Shown: piece by piece, positions 25,781 to 35,163 of the stretch
Layout of the letters: every line of letters begins with the position of its first letter
Position numbering within the stretch: the first letter of the stretch is position 1
Assembly: GCA_017512985.1 (NCBI GenBank)
Contig: JAFWEJ010000017.1
Location: forward strand, 113,976-177,975
Direction: 5' to 3'
DNA: 64,000 bases
DNA from: Clostridia bacterium
GTDB lineage: Bacteria; Bacillota; Clostridia; Christensenellales; Aristaeellaceae
The notes under the pieces: generated by a model
Told to the model about the DNA's origin: nothing
Databases searched by the model: none
Seen by the model: the letters and a program-made list of their open reading frames with translations, nothing else
Translations under genes and position numbers: made by a program

Positions 25781-27292
25781 ATGAGCCACACCTACGAGAA
25801 GCTGTCCGGAAACAAAGCGAAGCTGACATTTACCGTCCCCGCGGAACAGTTTGACGAAGCGATGCAGCAGGCATTCCTGAAGCTGCGCAAGCGGATCAAC
25901 GTGCCGGGTTTCCGGAAGGGTAAGGCTCCGAGAAGGATGATCGAGACGCTGTACGGCGAGAGCATCTTCTATGACGACGCTTTCGAGATCATTTTCCCGG
26001 ACGTGTATCGCGCGGCCGTTGAAGAATATGATCTGAAGCCCGTGGACCAGCCCCAGATTGACCTGGACGAGATCGGCGCCGGCAAGGACCTGAAGTTCCA
26101 TCTGGAAGTCTTCGTCCGCCCCGACGTGACGCTGGGCGACTACAAGGGACTGGCTGTTGAAACCGAGATCCAGAAACTGACGGACGAAATGGTTGACGCC
26201 CGCATTGAGGAAGACCGGAAGAAGGCCAGCCGCACCATCGACGTGGACGACCGTCCCGTTGAGGAAGGCGACACGGTGAACCTGGATTACGCGGGTTCCG
26301 TGGACGGCGTTGCCTTTGCCGGCGGCACCGCGCAGGGACAGACTCTGACCATCGGCAGCCACCAGTTCATTCCCGGCTTCGAGGAACAGATGGTTGGCAT
26401 GCAGATCGGCGAGGAGAAGGACCTGAATGTCAAGTTCCCCGATGAGTACCACGCTGAAGAGCTCAAGGGCAAGGACGCTGTGTTCCATGTAAAGGTGAAC
26501 GGCATCCAGAAGACCGAAGTGCCGGAACTGGACGACGACTTTGCCGCGGACATCAGCGAGTTTGACACCTTCAAGGCCTATAAGGAAAACATCGTCAAGG
26601 AACTGACCGACCGCATCAACAGGAACAACGACGCTGCGGCGGAAAACGCACTGGTTGAGAAGGCGGCGGAGAACGCGCAGATCGATATTCCGGAAGCCAT
26701 GATTGACGACCAGGCGGACTACATGGTCCGTGAGATGGCCATGCGGATGAGCTACCAGGGCCTGCGGATGGAAGACTACCTGAAGTATACCGGCCAGACC
26801 ATGGACGGCGTGAAACAGATGTACAAGCCCGAAGCCGAAAAGCGCGTGCGCATTGAGCTGGTGATCGAAGCGATCCGCAAGTCCGAGAAGATCGAACCCA
26901 CCGAGGAGGACATCGAAAAGGCCATCGCCGAACAGGCGGAGCAGATGGGCCAGGAAGTGGAAACCTTCAAGAAGAACCTGACCGAAGAACAGAAGGGCTA
27001 CCTGAAGGACAACGCCGCAATCCGCCTGGTGCTGGACCTGCTGAAGAAGGACGCAAAGATCACGGAGAAGAAGGCTGAAGCGGCGGAAGACAAGAAGCCG
27101 GCGAAGAAGCCCGCCGCCAAGAAACCCGCGAAGAAGGCCGACGCGGAAGAAGCTCCTGCGGAAGAAAAGCCCGCAAAGAAGCCTGCCGCGAAGAAACCCG
27201 CGAAGAAAGACGACGCGGAGGAAGCTCCCGCGGAAGAAAAAACCGCGAAGAAGCCCGCTGCCAAAAAGACAGCCAGGAAAACGGAAGAATAA
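25781..27292 (+). CDS. tig: Trigger factor with histone-like Lys/Ala/Pro tail
   Basis: A 503-residue ribosome-associated chaperone and prolyl isomerase. The ribosome-binding domain (about residues 1-110) has the signature NVPGFRKGKAPRRMIE; the FKBP-type domain (about 150-245) has GDTVNLDYAGSVDGVAFAGG and FIPGFEEQMVGMQIGEEKDL; the helical C-domain runs to about 425. The family is usually about 430 residues; here roughly 70 more form a low-complexity tail of AKKPAAKKPAKK blocks alternating with AEEAPAEE, three times over. Such tails resemble histone H1 and may bind RNA, DNA or the ribosome (inference). It leads the protease operon. Confidence 0.95.
   Translation: MSHTYEKLSGNKAKLTFTVPAEQFDEAMQQAFLKLRKRINVPGFRKGKAPRRMIETLYGESIFYDDAFEIIFPDVYRAAVEEYDLKPVDQPQIDLDEIGAGKDLKFHLEVFVRPDVTLGDYKGLAVETEIQKLTDEMVDARIEEDRKKASRTIDVDDRPVEEGDTVNLDYAGSVDGVAFAGGTAQGQTLTIGSHQFIPGFEEQMVGMQIGEEKDLNVKFPDEYHAEELKGKDAVFHVKVNGIQKTEVPELDDDFAADISEFDTFKAYKENIVKELTDRINRNNDAAAENALVEKAAENAQIDIPEAMIDDQADYMVREMAMRMSYQGLRMEDYLKYTGQTMDGVKQMYKPEAEKRVRIELVIEAIRKSEKIEPTEEDIEKAIAEQAEQMGQEVETFKKNLTEEQKGYLKDNAAIRLVLDLLKKDAKITEKKAEAAEDKKPAKKPAAKKPAKKADAEEAPAEEKPAKKPAAKKPAKKDDAEEAPAEEKTAKKPAAKKTARKTEE
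27081..27285 (+). repeat. Coding repeats in the tig C-terminal tail
   Basis: Three imperfect direct repeats of about 60-70 bases encode the KPAKKPAAKKPAKK/AEEAPAEE blocks. Sequence identity between copies is high, so copy number may vary between strains by recombination. Confidence 0.75.
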
Positions 27293-27302
27293 CCTGTAAG
27301 AA

Positions 27303-27353
27303 GTCAATGATACGTTTTCATTGACAGATTCACGGCGGCCCGGCCGGGCCGCC
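27303..27353 (+). other. Two hairpins between tig and clpP
   Basis: GTCAATGA (27303-27310) and TCATTGAC (27318-27325) form an 8-bp stem with a 7-base loop. It is followed by a perfect 20-base palindrome, GGCGGCCCGGCCGGGCCGCC (27334-27353). The T tract behind it is weak (CGTTTC), so partial termination or an mRNA-processing/stability element between tig and clpP is more likely than full termination. Confidence 0.55.
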
Positions 27354-27378
27354 CGTTTCAGTCAAAGGAGGAACCGAT

Positions 27379-27975
27379 ATGCCGCTTATTCCGATGGTTA
27401 TTGAACAATCGAACAGGGGAGAACGTTCCTACGACATCTATTCCCGCCTGCTGAAGGACCGGATTGTCTTCCTCGGCGGAGAGATCAACGACGACACGGC
27501 CAACCTGGTGGTGGCGCAGCTGCTGTTTCTTGAGATGGAAGACCCGGACAGCGATATCAGCCTGTACATCAACAGCCCGGGCGGTTCCGTAACAGCCGGT
27601 ATGGCGATCTATGACACGATGAAATACATCCGGCCCCAGGTCCGGACCGTATGCGTCGGCATGGCGGCCAGCATGGGCGCGTTCCTGCTGATGGCGGGTG
27701 AGAAAGGCAAGCGCCTTGCACTGCCCAACGCCGAGGTCATGATCCACCAGCCGCTGGGCGGGGTACAGGGACAGGCGACCGACGTGGCCATCCGTGCGGA
27801 ATGGCTGATGAAAACCAAGAAAAAGATGACCGCCATGATGGCGGAGATGACCGGCCAGCCCCTGAAGAAGGTGCAGGCGGACGTGGAACGCGACTATTTC
27901 ATGAGCGCGGAGGAAGCGCTGGATTACCACATTATTGACGAAATTTACCAGCCGCGGGACAAGCAGAAGAAGTGA
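27379..27975 (+). CDS. clpP: ATP-dependent Clp protease proteolytic subunit
   Basis: A 198-residue serine peptidase. The nucleophile is in [19 protein letters not shown], the catalytic histidine in [12 protein letters not shown], with the aspartate further on. [19 protein letters not shown] is the family hallmark. It forms the tetradecameric chamber fed by ClpX, encoded 9 bases downstream. ATG 27379 has an AAAGGAGG ribosome site. Confidence 0.97.
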   Translation: MPLIPMVIEQSNRGERSYDIYSRLLKDRIVFLGGEINDDTANLVVAQLLFLEMEDPDSDISLYINSPGGSVTAGMAIYDTMKYIRPQVRTVCVGMAASMGAFLLMAGEKGKRLALPNAEVMIHQPLGGVQGQATDVAIRAEWLMKTKKKMTAMMAEMTGQPLKKVQADVERDYFMSAEEALDYHIIDEIYQPRDKQKK

Positions 27976-27984
27976 GGATAAGCC

Positions 27985-29280
27985 ATGGCAAACAATTACA
28001 GCAGACAGACGCCGCGATGCTCCTTCTGCGGGAAGGAACAGCGCATGGTGAACCGGCTGGTTGCCGGTCCGAACGTCTATATCTGCAATGAATGTATCGC
28101 CCTGTGCAATGAGATCCTGAACGATGAGGAATTCCTGAACGGGGAAGAAGTGCACGAGCAGACCGGCCCGGTGAAACTGCCGTCTCCCGCCGAGATGAAA
28201 AAGACGCTGGACGAGTATGTGATCGGCCAGGAACGGGCAAAGCGCGCGCTGAGCGTGGCGGTATACAATCATTATAAACGGATTAACCGCAAGCAGAAAC
28301 GGGACGACGTGGAGCTCCAGAAGAGCAACATCCTTCTTCTCGGACCGACCGGCAGCGGCAAAACCTACCTGGCCCAGACGCTGGCGCGGATCCTGGAGGT
28401 TCCCTTCGCGATTGCCGACGCAACCAGCGTGACCGAAGCCGGCTATGTCGGCGACGACGTCGAGACGATCCTGCTGCGGCTGATCCAGGCCGCGGACTGG
28501 GACATTGAAAAGGCCCAGCGCGGAATCGTGTATATTGACGAGATCGACAAGATCGCCCGGAAGGGTGAGAATATGTCCATCACCCGGGACGTCAGCGGCG
28601 AAGGCGTACAGCAGGCGCTGCTGAAGATCCTGGAAGGAACGGAAGCCGCAGTGCCTCCCCAGGGCGGACGGAAGCATCCGCACCAGGAGATGGTCCGGAT
28701 TGATACCACAAATATCCTGTTCATCTGCGGAGGCGCCTTCGACGGCCTGGTTCCGATCATTGAGAACCGGATCGGCAAGAAGACACTGGGATTCGGCGCG
28801 GAGATCCAGAGCCAGCGCGATCCGTCCCGCACGGACGCCCTGAAGGACGTACGCCCGGAAGACCTGACCAAGTACGGCCTGATTCCCGAGTTTGTCGGCC
28901 GCCTGCCGATTGTGGTGACGCTGGAGGGACTGGACGAGGAAGCGCTGATCCGCATCCTGACGGAGCCGAAGAACGCGCTGTGCAAGCAGTATGAAGCCCT
29001 GCTGGATATGGACGGGATCCGCCTGACATTTGAGGAAGAGGCAATCCGATCCATCGCGAAGCAAGCGATCGAACGCAAATGCGGCGCCCGCGGCCTGCGC
29101 GCCATCATTGAGGACGCGATGCTGGACACCATGTTTGAACTGCCCGGAATGCCGGACATCAACGAATGCATTATCACCAAAGAGGCTGTGAACGGCGGGA
29201 AGCCGACACTGATCTCCGGCGTGGGGAAGAGAAGCGTACGGCGCGCGGAAAAGAAGAAGGACGAAACAGACGCGTCGTAA
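27985..29280 (+). CDS. clpX: ATP-dependent Clp protease ATP-binding subunit
   Basis: A 431-residue AAA+ unfoldase. The N-terminal zinc-binding domain has CSFCGKEQ and [10 protein letters not shown]; Walker A is [17 protein letters not shown]; Walker B is [14 protein letters not shown]; sensor and arginine-finger regions follow ([23 protein letters not shown]). The ClpP-docking loop reads LGFG where IGFG is usual, a conservative change. It is cotranscribed with clpP and lon. Confidence 0.97.
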   Translation: MANNYSRQTPRCSFCGKEQRMVNRLVAGPNVYICNECIALCNEILNDEEFLNGEEVHEQTGPVKLPSPAEMKKTLDEYVIGQERAKRALSVAVYNHYKRINRKQKRDDVELQKSNILLLGPTGSGKTYLAQTLARILEVPFAIADATSVTEAGYVGDDVETILLRLIQAADWDIEKAQRGIVYIDEIDKIARKGENMSITRDVSGEGVQQALLKILEGTEAAVPPQGGRKHPHQEMVRIDTTNILFICGGAFDGLVPIIENRIGKKTLGFGAEIQSQRDPSRTDALKDVRPEDLTKYGLIPEFVGRLPIVVTLEGLDEEALIRILTEPKNALCKQYEALLDMDGIRLTFEEEAIRSIAKQAIERKCGARGLRAIIEDAMLDTMFELPGMPDINECIITKEAVNGGKPTLISGVGKRSVRRAEKKKDETDAS

Positions 29281-29299
29281 ATAACTACAAGAGGAAAAT

Positions 29300-31606
29300 A
29301 TGAAAAAGAACCAGACAATCGAATTGCCTGTGCTGCCGCTGAGGGGACTGATGCTCTTCCCGAACATGGTCCTGCATTTTGACGTGGGCCGGAAAAAATC
29401 CCTGGCCGCGCTGGAACAGGGTATGATGGACCAGCAGAAGGTCTTCCTGATCAGCCAGAAGAGCGACGATACGGAAGACCCCGGATGGAAGGACCTGTGC
29501 AGGGTCGGTACCGTCGCGGAGATCAAGCAGGTCATGAACCTGCCGGGGGAGAATATCCGCGTGCTTGTGGAAGGCTCGGTCCGCGGCATCATCCAGGAAA
29601 TGACCGGTGACGAAACCTGCATGAAGGCCGTAATCAAAGTCTGCGAGGACAAGGCGGTCCGCTCCGCGGAAGCCAAGGCGCTGCTGCGCACCGCGCAGGA
29701 CCTGTTTGAGGAATATGCCCGGACGTCCCAGCGGGTCGGCCAGGATACGGTTGAATCGATCCACGCGATCGAGAAGCCCGGTGAGGCGGCGGACCTGCTG
29801 GCGGCCAATGTGCTGACGAAGCGGGAAGACCGCCAGGAGATCCTGGACGAGTTGAATCCAGTCACCCGGCTGGAGAAGGTCTGCGCGATCCTGATGCGGG
29901 AAACCGATATGGCAGACACGGAGAAGCAGATCCAGGCGCGGATCCGGAAACAGGTCGAAAAGAACCAGAAGGATTATTACCTGAGGGAGCAGATCAAGGC
30001 GATCCAGACGGAACTGGGCGACGGGGACGAGACGGACACCGCCGACCTGCGCAGGCGCCTTGCCGAAACTCCGCTGAACGAGGAAGCGCGGAGCAAGTGC
30101 GAAAAGGAACTGGACAGGCTGTCCCGTATGCAGCCGGGAAGCCCGGAGAGCTCCGTGAGCCAGACGTATGTTGAGTGGATCCTGGATCTTCCCTGGGGGA
30201 AAGAAACAGAAGACAACCTGGACCTGAACCGGGCAAGGGAAATCCTGAACCGGGACCATTACGGGCTGGACGATGTGAAGGAACGCATCATCGAATACCT
30301 TGCCGTTCTGCAGATGAAGAAGGACATGAAGGGCCCGATCCTCTGCTTCGTCGGGCCGCCCGGCGTGGGCAAGACCAGCATCGTCAAGGCAATCGCCGAG
30401 GCGGTGGGCCGGAAGTTTGTCCAGGTCAGCCTCGGCGGCGTACGGGATGAGGCGGAGATCCGCGGCCACCGCCGGACCTATATCGGTTCCATCCCCGGCC
30501 GGATCATCTCCGGCATGAAACAGGCAGGGACCTGCAATCCCGTGTTCCTGTTTGACGAGATCGACAAGATGAGCGGCGATTTCAGGGGAGACCCGGCTTC
30601 CGCCATGCTGGAAGTGCTGGATTCGGAGCAGAACCACGCGTTCCGGGACCACTACATGGAACTGCCCTTTGACCTGAGCAAGGTGATGTTCATCACCACC
30701 GCCAACAATATGGAAACAATCCCCGCTCCGCTGCTGGACCGGATGGAACTGATTGAAGTACCCAGCTATACGGAGGAGGAGAAGCTCCAGATCCTTAAGC
30801 GCCACCTGCTGCCCAAACAGATCAGGGAGCACGGGATGAAGCCGAACGCCCTGAAAGCCGGCGACGAGGTCCTGAAGCGGATGATTGAGGACTATACCCG
30901 GGAAGCGGGCGTCCGGACGCTGGAACGGACGGCGGCAAAGCTGTGCCGCAAGGCCGCCGTAAGGATGCTGGACCAGGGGAAGCGCTCCATGACCGTGACG
31001 CAGAAGGCGCTGCGGGAAATGCTCGGCGCGCCGCGGTACCTGCGGGAACCTCCGGAGAAGGAACCGCGGGTCGGCGTTGTGAACGGGCTGGCGTACACCA
31101 GCGTCGGCGGTGAACTGCTGGAAGTGGAATGCAGCACGATGAGCGGCAAGGGAGCCCTGAAGCTGACCGGCCAGCTCGGAGACGTGATGAAGGAATCCGC
31201 GGAGGCGGCGTTCAGCTGGGTGAGGGCACACAGCGAAGAGCTGGGACTGCAGAAGGATTTTTACCAGAACATCGACATCCATATTCATGTGCCGGAAGGC
31301 GCGGTGCCGAAGGACGGACCTTCCGCCGGCGTGACCATGACGACCGCGCTGGTCAGCGCACTGACCGGAAAGCCAGTCCGCCAGGACGCGGCCATGACAG
31401 GTGAAGTGACGCTGCGGGGACGGGTGCTGCCGATCGGCGGGCTGAAGGAAAAAACCCTGGCGGCCTACCGCGCAGGGATGCGGACGCTGATTATTCCTGA
31501 AGAGAACCAGAAAGACCTGGAAAAAATTCCGGAGCATGTGCTGGCACAATTCAGGATTGTGAAGGTAAAAGATGTTAAGGAAGTGCTGAAGACAGCGCTG
31601 ATCTGA
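29300..31606 (+). CDS. lon: ATP-dependent protease Lon
   Basis: A 768-residue LonA protease. The N-terminal LON substrate domain spans about 1-200 ([15 protein letters not shown]), followed by a coiled-coil region with [12 protein letters not shown], Walker [19 protein letters not shown], Walker [11 protein letters not shown], and a protease domain (about 590-768) with the catalytic serine in [11 protein letters not shown] and the lysine in the later [13 protein letters not shown] region. It lies in the usual tig-clp operon of Firmicutes. Spacing to clpX is 19 bases and to engB 19 bases. Confidence 0.97.
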   Translation: MKKNQTIELPVLPLRGLMLFPNMVLHFDVGRKKSLAALEQGMMDQQKVFLISQKSDDTEDPGWKDLCRVGTVAEIKQVMNLPGENIRVLVEGSVRGIIQEMTGDETCMKAVIKVCEDKAVRSAEAKALLRTAQDLFEEYARTSQRVGQDTVESIHAIEKPGEAADLLAANVLTKREDRQEILDELNPVTRLEKVCAILMRETDMADTEKQIQARIRKQVEKNQKDYYLREQIKAIQTELGDGDETDTADLRRRLAETPLNEEARSKCEKELDRLSRMQPGSPESSVSQTYVEWILDLPWGKETEDNLDLNRAREILNRDHYGLDDVKERIIEYLAVLQMKKDMKGPILCFVGPPGVGKTSIVKAIAEAVGRKFVQVSLGGVRDEAEIRGHRRTYIGSIPGRIISGMKQAGTCNPVFLFDEIDKMSGDFRGDPASAMLEVLDSEQNHAFRDHYMELPFDLSKVMFITTANNMETIPAPLLDRMELIEVPSYTEEEKLQILKRHLLPKQIREHGMKPNALKAGDEVLKRMIEDYTREAGVRTLERTAAKLCRKAAVRMLDQGKRSMTVTQKALREMLGAPRYLREPPEKEPRVGVVNGLAYTSVGGELLEVECSTMSGKGALKLTGQLGDVMKESAEAAFSWVRAHSEELGLQKDFYQNIDIHIHVPEGAVPKDGPSAGVTMTTALVSALTGKPVRQDAAMTGEVTLRGRVLPIGGLKEKTLAAYRAGMRTLIIPEENQKDLEKIPEHVLAQFRIVKVKDVKEVLKTALI

Positions 31607-31625
31607 TTCGGAAGGGGGCGGGAGC

Positions 31626-32222
31626 ATGATGGAGATCAAAACGGCGGAGTTTGTCACTTCGATGGCGGATTACGGGCCGTTTACCGGAAAAGGCCTGCCC
31701 CAGATCGCGGTGGCGGGAAAGAGCAACGTGGGCAAAAGCACGCTGATCAACCGGCTGTGCCGCCGGAACAAGCTGGCCCGGACCAGTTCCACGCCCGGAA
31801 AGACCCGGCTGCTGAACGTGTTCCTGCTGAACGATGAGTTCCACCTGGTCGACCTGCCCGGATACGGCTTTGCCAAAGTGGACAAGCAGGAGAAACAACG
31901 CTGGGGCAAAATGATGCAGGATTATTTCGCCAAGGCGGATGAACTGCTGCATGTGCTTTGCCTGGTGGATATCCGCCATGAGCCTACGGAGGACGACAGG
32001 CAGATGAACCGGTTCCTGCGGGAAACGGAGATCCCGTTTACCGTGATTGCCACCAAGGCGGACAAGATCAGCCGCGGCGCAAGGAGCAAGTACCTGGCGC
32101 CGATCTGCCGCGCGCTGAGCGTGCAGCCCTGGGAGATCATCTGTTTCAGCGGCGAGGACGGCACGGGCCGGGACGACCTGCTCAGGCTGCTGGACGGGAT
32201 CCTTTATCCGGCAGAAGCATAA
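31626..32222 (+). CDS. ysxC: Ribosome biogenesis GTP-binding protein YsxC/EngB
   Basis: A 198-residue TRAFAC GTPase. G1 is AVAGKSNVGKSTLIN, the switch Thr follows in SSTPGKTRLLN, G3 is LVDLPGYGFAKV, G4 is TKADKISRG. It is needed for assembly of the large ribosomal subunit. Last gene of the tig operon, as is common in Bacillota. A second ATG at 31629 is equally possible as start. No clear terminator follows, only T-rich sequence at 32223-32257. Confidence 0.95.
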   Translation: MMEIKTAEFVTSMADYGPFTGKGLPQIAVAGKSNVGKSTLINRLCRRNKLARTSSTPGKTRLLNVFLLNDEFHLVDLPGYGFAKVDKQEKQRWGKMMQDYFAKADELLHVLCLVDIRHEPTEDDRQMNRFLRETEIPFTVIATKADKISRGARSKYLAPICRALSVQPWEIICFSGEDGTGRDDLLRLLDGILYPAEA

Positions 32223-32258
32223 GTTTTGCTTTTTTTCCAAAACACAGTTTTTTCCTAT

Positions 32259-32287
32259 TGCATATGGAAACCTTCGGGAGTATAATC
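32259..32287 (+). promoter_or_regulatory. Promoter of the acidic zinc-finger protein gene
   Basis: The -35 TTGCAT (32259-32264), 17-base spacer and a perfect -10 TATAAT (32282-32287). Transcription would start near 32294. Confidence 0.8.
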
Positions 32288-32293
32288 CATGTC

Positions 32294-32463
32294 CGTGGAT
32301 CACGGGGCGCGTTCGGCGTAAAAGTGGAGGCGATCTCCAAAAAAGTGGAAGGAGAGGGGCAATAATTCCCCTTATTTCACATGCAAGTGCCGAAAAAAGC
32401 GTCCGCAGTGCCACAAACGAACACGTGGGTGGGAAAAACTCCCAAATCAAGGAGGAAAAGCCG
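32294..32463 (+). ncRNA. Long, hairpin-rich 5' leader of unknown class
   Basis: About 170 untranslated bases between the promoter and the ATG. It contains several local stems: CCGTG-gat-CACGG, GGAG-gcgat-CTCC, AGGGG/CCCCT around an AT-rich loop, and GGG-aaaaact-CCC shortly before the ribosome site. The last stem would lie close to the GGAGG and could modulate translation. No known riboswitch motif was recognised. Could also be just a long leader. Confidence 0.35.
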
Positions 32464-32880
32464 ATGAATCTGGTCAAATGTCCCCGCTGCGACCTGAACT
32501 ATATCCGGGAAGATGAAAAGTACTGCAAGGTGTGCCTGCAGGAAATGAAAGGGGAATCCCGCTCAGAAGAGATCGAACTGTGCAGCATCTGCAACGAAGA
32601 ACCCGCCCTTCCGGGGAAGGACGTCTGCCTGTTCTGCCTCAGAGAGATGAACAAGAGCAACAGCACGGAAGAGAGCGAATCTGATACGGAAACCGAAAAC
32701 GTTGATACGGCCACGATCGGAGATATGGATGATGTGAGCGGTATGGACGAGATCATACCGGAAGTGGAAGAGGAAGAAACGGACGAATTTGAAGAGATCG
32801 ACCAGGAAATGAGCCTGGAGGATGTCCGGGAAGAAGAGGAAATGGACGCGGAAGACGACGAGGAGGACGAGGAAGTCTGA
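32464..32880 (+). CDS. Protein with two zinc knuckle pairs and a highly acidic tail
   Basis: A 138-residue protein. The N-terminal half has two treble-clef-like cysteine sets: CPRCDLNYI with YCKVC, and CSICNEEP with VCLFC. The C-terminal 70 residues are almost all Glu/Asp with Ser/Thr (for example EEEEMDAEDDEEDEEV). ATG 32464 has GGAGG 8 bases upstream. No function is assigned. A nucleic-acid or ribosome-associated zinc ribbon with an acidic mimic tail is possible. Its own strong promoter and long leader suggest regulated expression; the phosphoesterase gene follows by 38 bases. Confidence 0.75.
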   Translation: MNLVKCPRCDLNYIREDEKYCKVCLQEMKGESRSEEIELCSICNEEPALPGKDVCLFCLREMNKSNSTEESESDTETENVDTATIGDMDDVSGMDEIIPEVEEEETDEFEEIDQEMSLEDVREEEEMDAEDDEEDEEV

Positions 32881-32918
32881 CCGGAACGTTTCCGCTTTAC
32901 CGAAAAAAGGAGACACGA

Positions 32919-33617
32919 ATGAGCCTGTTTGCCATCGGGGACCTGCACCTGTCCGGGGGAGACGATAAACCCATGGACGTGTTCGGCCCCCAGTGGGACA
33001 GGCATTTTTTGCGCATACGGGAAAACTGGAAGGAACTGGTGAAGGAAGAGGATACGGTGCTGATTCCCGGCGATATCAGCTGGGCGATGCAGCTGGAGGC
33101 CGCAAAGGCAGACCTGGAGGAGATCGGCCGGCTGCCGGGCAAGAAGATCCTTTGCAAAGGAAACCATGATTACTGGTGGAATTCCATCAGCCAGGTGCGG
33201 AGCGCCCTGCCGGACAGCATGACAGCTCTGCAGCATAACACGGCTGACCTGGGAGACGCGGTGGTCTGCGCGACCCGGGGATGGATGATCCCCACAAAGG
33301 AAATGCCGCTGAGCGACCAGGACGCGAAGATCTGCCGGAGGGAAGCGGATCGTCTCCGCATGGCGCTGGACGACGCGTCGGCACGCGCCGGCGGAAGGCC
33401 GGTGATCGTGATGACCCATTATCCGCCGCTGCTGGCGGGAGAAACGAATACGGTCTTTACCGAAATACTGGAAGCATACGGTGTGCATACCGCTGTTTAC
33501 GGCCATCTGCACGGAACCGGGATCCAGGCCGGATTCACCGGAGAATACCATGGCATCCGGTACCATCTGGTGTCCTGCGACAGCATCGGATTCAGCCCGA
33601 AAAAAATTTATCCATAA
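32919..33617 (+). CDS. Metallophosphoesterase, calcineurin-like, intact motifs
   Basis: A 232-residue cytosolic phosphoesterase with all five metal motifs: FAIGDLHLS, IPGDISWA, CKGNHDYWWN, VMTHYPPLL and YGHLHGTG. The GDISW and NHDYWW context matches a common Firmicutes family of uncharacterised phosphohydrolases. ATG 32919 has AAAAGGAG upstream. A strong terminator follows. Confidence 0.88.
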   Translation: MSLFAIGDLHLSGGDDKPMDVFGPQWDRHFLRIRENWKELVKEEDTVLIPGDISWAMQLEAAKADLEEIGRLPGKKILCKGNHDYWWNSISQVRSALPDSMTALQHNTADLGDAVVCATRGWMIPTKEMPLSDQDAKICRREADRLRMALDDASARAGGRPVIVMTHYPPLLAGETNTVFTEILEAYGVHTAVYGHLHGTGIQAGFTGEYHGIRYHLVSCDSIGFSPKKIYP

Positions 33618-33649
33618 AAAATATTAATTTTTTGAAATAATTTTGACGA

Positions 33650-33684
33650 ACAGGCAGGCCCTGAATCAGGGCCTGCCTGTTTTT
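33650..33684 (+). terminator. Rho-independent terminator after the phosphoesterase gene
   Basis: Arms ACAGGCAGGCCCTG (33650-33663) and CAGGGCCTGCCTGT (33667-33680) with a 3-base loop and a T run. From here to 33817 no gene is seen, only AT-rich spacer. Confidence 0.93.
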
Positions 33685-33817
33685 GCATACAAAATATAGA
33701 TACAGAATCTGCGAATAACCACAATCACACTTCGAATTATTACTAAATTGTTACAAAAAGATTATTAAAAAGTTAACAAATTAAAGACCGACGTCTGTAA
33801 GCCTTTGAAATCAGGGC

Positions 33818-33846
33818 TTGCGGAGAATCAAATCTTGTGTTAAATT
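33818..33846 (+). promoter_or_regulatory. Promoter of the mraZ division/wall cluster
   Basis: The -35 TTGCGG (33818-33823), 17-base spacer and -10 TAAATT (33841-33846). TGGGG (33849-33853) and AGGGA (33858-33862) immediately downstream resemble the TGGGN repeats bound by MraZ and could make an autoregulatory site at the transcript start. Confidence 0.55.
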
Positions 33847-33912
33847 TGTGGGGAAAAAGGGAATCCTATCCCAAAATTGTGCATAAAAGTGGCAGAGAAG
33901 GGGGGCGGTGTG

Positions 33913-34437
33913 ATGGACGGCTCTGAAAACGAAACCTCCATGAACAATGCCGCAGCCCCCGAAACAAGCGAAAAAAAGAGCTCAAAGAGGTTCATCGGAT
34001 CCTTTAACCACAGCCTGGACAGCAAGGGAAGGCTCGTTATTCCCCAGGGATTCCGGGACAAACTCGGCGAGACATTCTGCGTAGCCCCCTCCTTTGATTT
34101 CCGGTCCATTGCGATCTACCCGACGGAAAAATGGGAAGAGCGGAATGAGACCTATGAGAGGCTGGGCAAACTGAACCCGGCGCTGAACCGGTACCTTGAA
34201 CAGTTTTACGCACTGAGTTTTGACGAACAGACATGCGACGCACAGGGAAGGGTGCTGCTGCCGGCAAACATCCGGCAGAAGATCCTTCACGATGAACGGG
34301 ATATGGAAATTACCGGCGCGAACGACCACGTACGCGTCGCGGCCATCACGGACAGCGGCGATATCTGGAACCAGTTCAAGAACGAACTGCCCCAGCTGCT
34401 GGAAATGATCGCAGGGCTGGAGGCACCCAAAGAATAA
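33913..34437 (+). CDS. mraZ: Transcriptional regulator MraZ with N-terminal extension
   Basis: A 174-residue member of the MraZ/AbrB-like family. Two SpoVT-AbrB motifs are visible: FNHSLDSKGRLVIPQGFRDK and then CDAQGRVLLPANIRQKI. The family is about 140-150 residues and usually starts 5 residues before the first motif; here about 32 extra, Ser/Glu/Asn-rich residues precede it. ATG 33913 follows GGGGGGCGG and is the best supported start. MraZ normally represses the division and cell wall operon it heads. The usual next gene, rsmH (mraW), is absent; an FtsL-like gene follows by 19 bases. Confidence 0.93.
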   Translation: MDGSENETSMNNAAAPETSEKKSSKRFIGSFNHSLDSKGRLVIPQGFRDKLGETFCVAPSFDFRSIAIYPTEKWEERNETYERLGKLNPALNRYLEQFYALSFDEQTCDAQGRVLLPANIRQKILHDERDMEITGANDHVRVAAITDSGDIWNQFKNELPQLLEMIAGLEAPKE

Positions 34438-34456
34438 AAGAAGGAGGTGAGCGCGG

Positions 34457-35059
34457 ATGACTGAGATGACTGCCAGGATCAGGAACAGGCTGCAGGACGG
34501 CGTGATCGACTGGCAGGAAAGACGGTTCCGGAAAACCGATTTCCGTCAGCAGCAGGCAGACATTCATCGGTCCAGAATGACATGTTCCGCCTCACTTCCG
34601 GCGTTCCATCAGACACAGGACTGGACGGGAGGGCTGACGGCGAGCGGCCGGATCCCGGCCATTGAAGAAACCAAACCCAAGCAGCGCCTGATTTCGTCCG
34701 AAGGAATCAGGTGGGACGCGGCGATTGCAGCGCTGATTGTCATCGGGGTGCTGCTGCTGGTTCTGCTGGCGGCTGACCTGGTAAGCATCGGGGCCAACGG
34801 ACGCGTGATTACCAGACTGAACGCATCCGTACAGGACCTGGAAGCCAAGAATGCAGAGACCCAGGCAAAGATTGAACTGGCTGCCGGGAGCTCAAGCGTC
34901 TGTACGGAGGCTGTGAAACTGGACCTGATCTCCTCCGCCGGCGCGAGAACCATCCGGCTGACTGCTCCGGTCAACGCGCAGCTGACGGTATCAACGGCAG
35001 AAAAGGCCGCTGAGAACGCAGAACTGGAGGGAAGACTGACTTCCAATGCGGGAGACTGA
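34457..35059 (+). CDS. ftsL: FtsL-like septum protein
   Basis: A 200-residue single-pass membrane protein: basic cytosolic part (about residues 1-92), one membrane helix (about 93-117: AALIVIGVLLLVLLAADLV) and a short extracellular coiled coil (VITRLNASVQDLEAKNAETQAKIE). Layout and position right after mraZ fit FtsL, which with DivIC and DivIB forms the septal trimeric complex. Sequence similarity of FtsL is always weak, so the call rests on topology and place. The N-terminal part is longer than usual. Start ATG 34457 has GGAGGTGA. Confidence 0.68.
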   Translation: MTEMTARIRNRLQDGVIDWQERRFRKTDFRQQQADIHRSRMTCSASLPAFHQTQDWTGGLTASGRIPAIEETKPKQRLISSEGIRWDAAIAALIVIGVLLLVLLAADLVSIGANGRVITRLNASVQDLEAKNAETQAKIELAAGSSSVCTEAVKLDLISSAGARTIRLTAPVNAQLTVSTAEKAAENAELEGRLTSNAGD

Positions 35060-35163
35060 AAGTAATCGGTCTCCCATTTCGCATTTCCGTCGGGTGGAAA
35101 AAGAAGCGGATTTGTGGTAAACTTACAGCAGGCGACAAAGCCGGAACGAAGAGGTGGACAGGC

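Noticed and set aside
27081-27285. Possible CRISPR or satellite repeat
   Set aside because: The repeats are in frame and encode the Lys/Ala/Pro tail of trigger factor.
29285-31657. Very long open frame on the minus strand opposite lon (and similar ones opposite the hybrid kinase, ftsZ, metG and topB)
   Set aside because: Compositional shadow of GC-rich sense genes: no ribosome sites, no domain signatures, and each lies opposite a clearly recognised gene.
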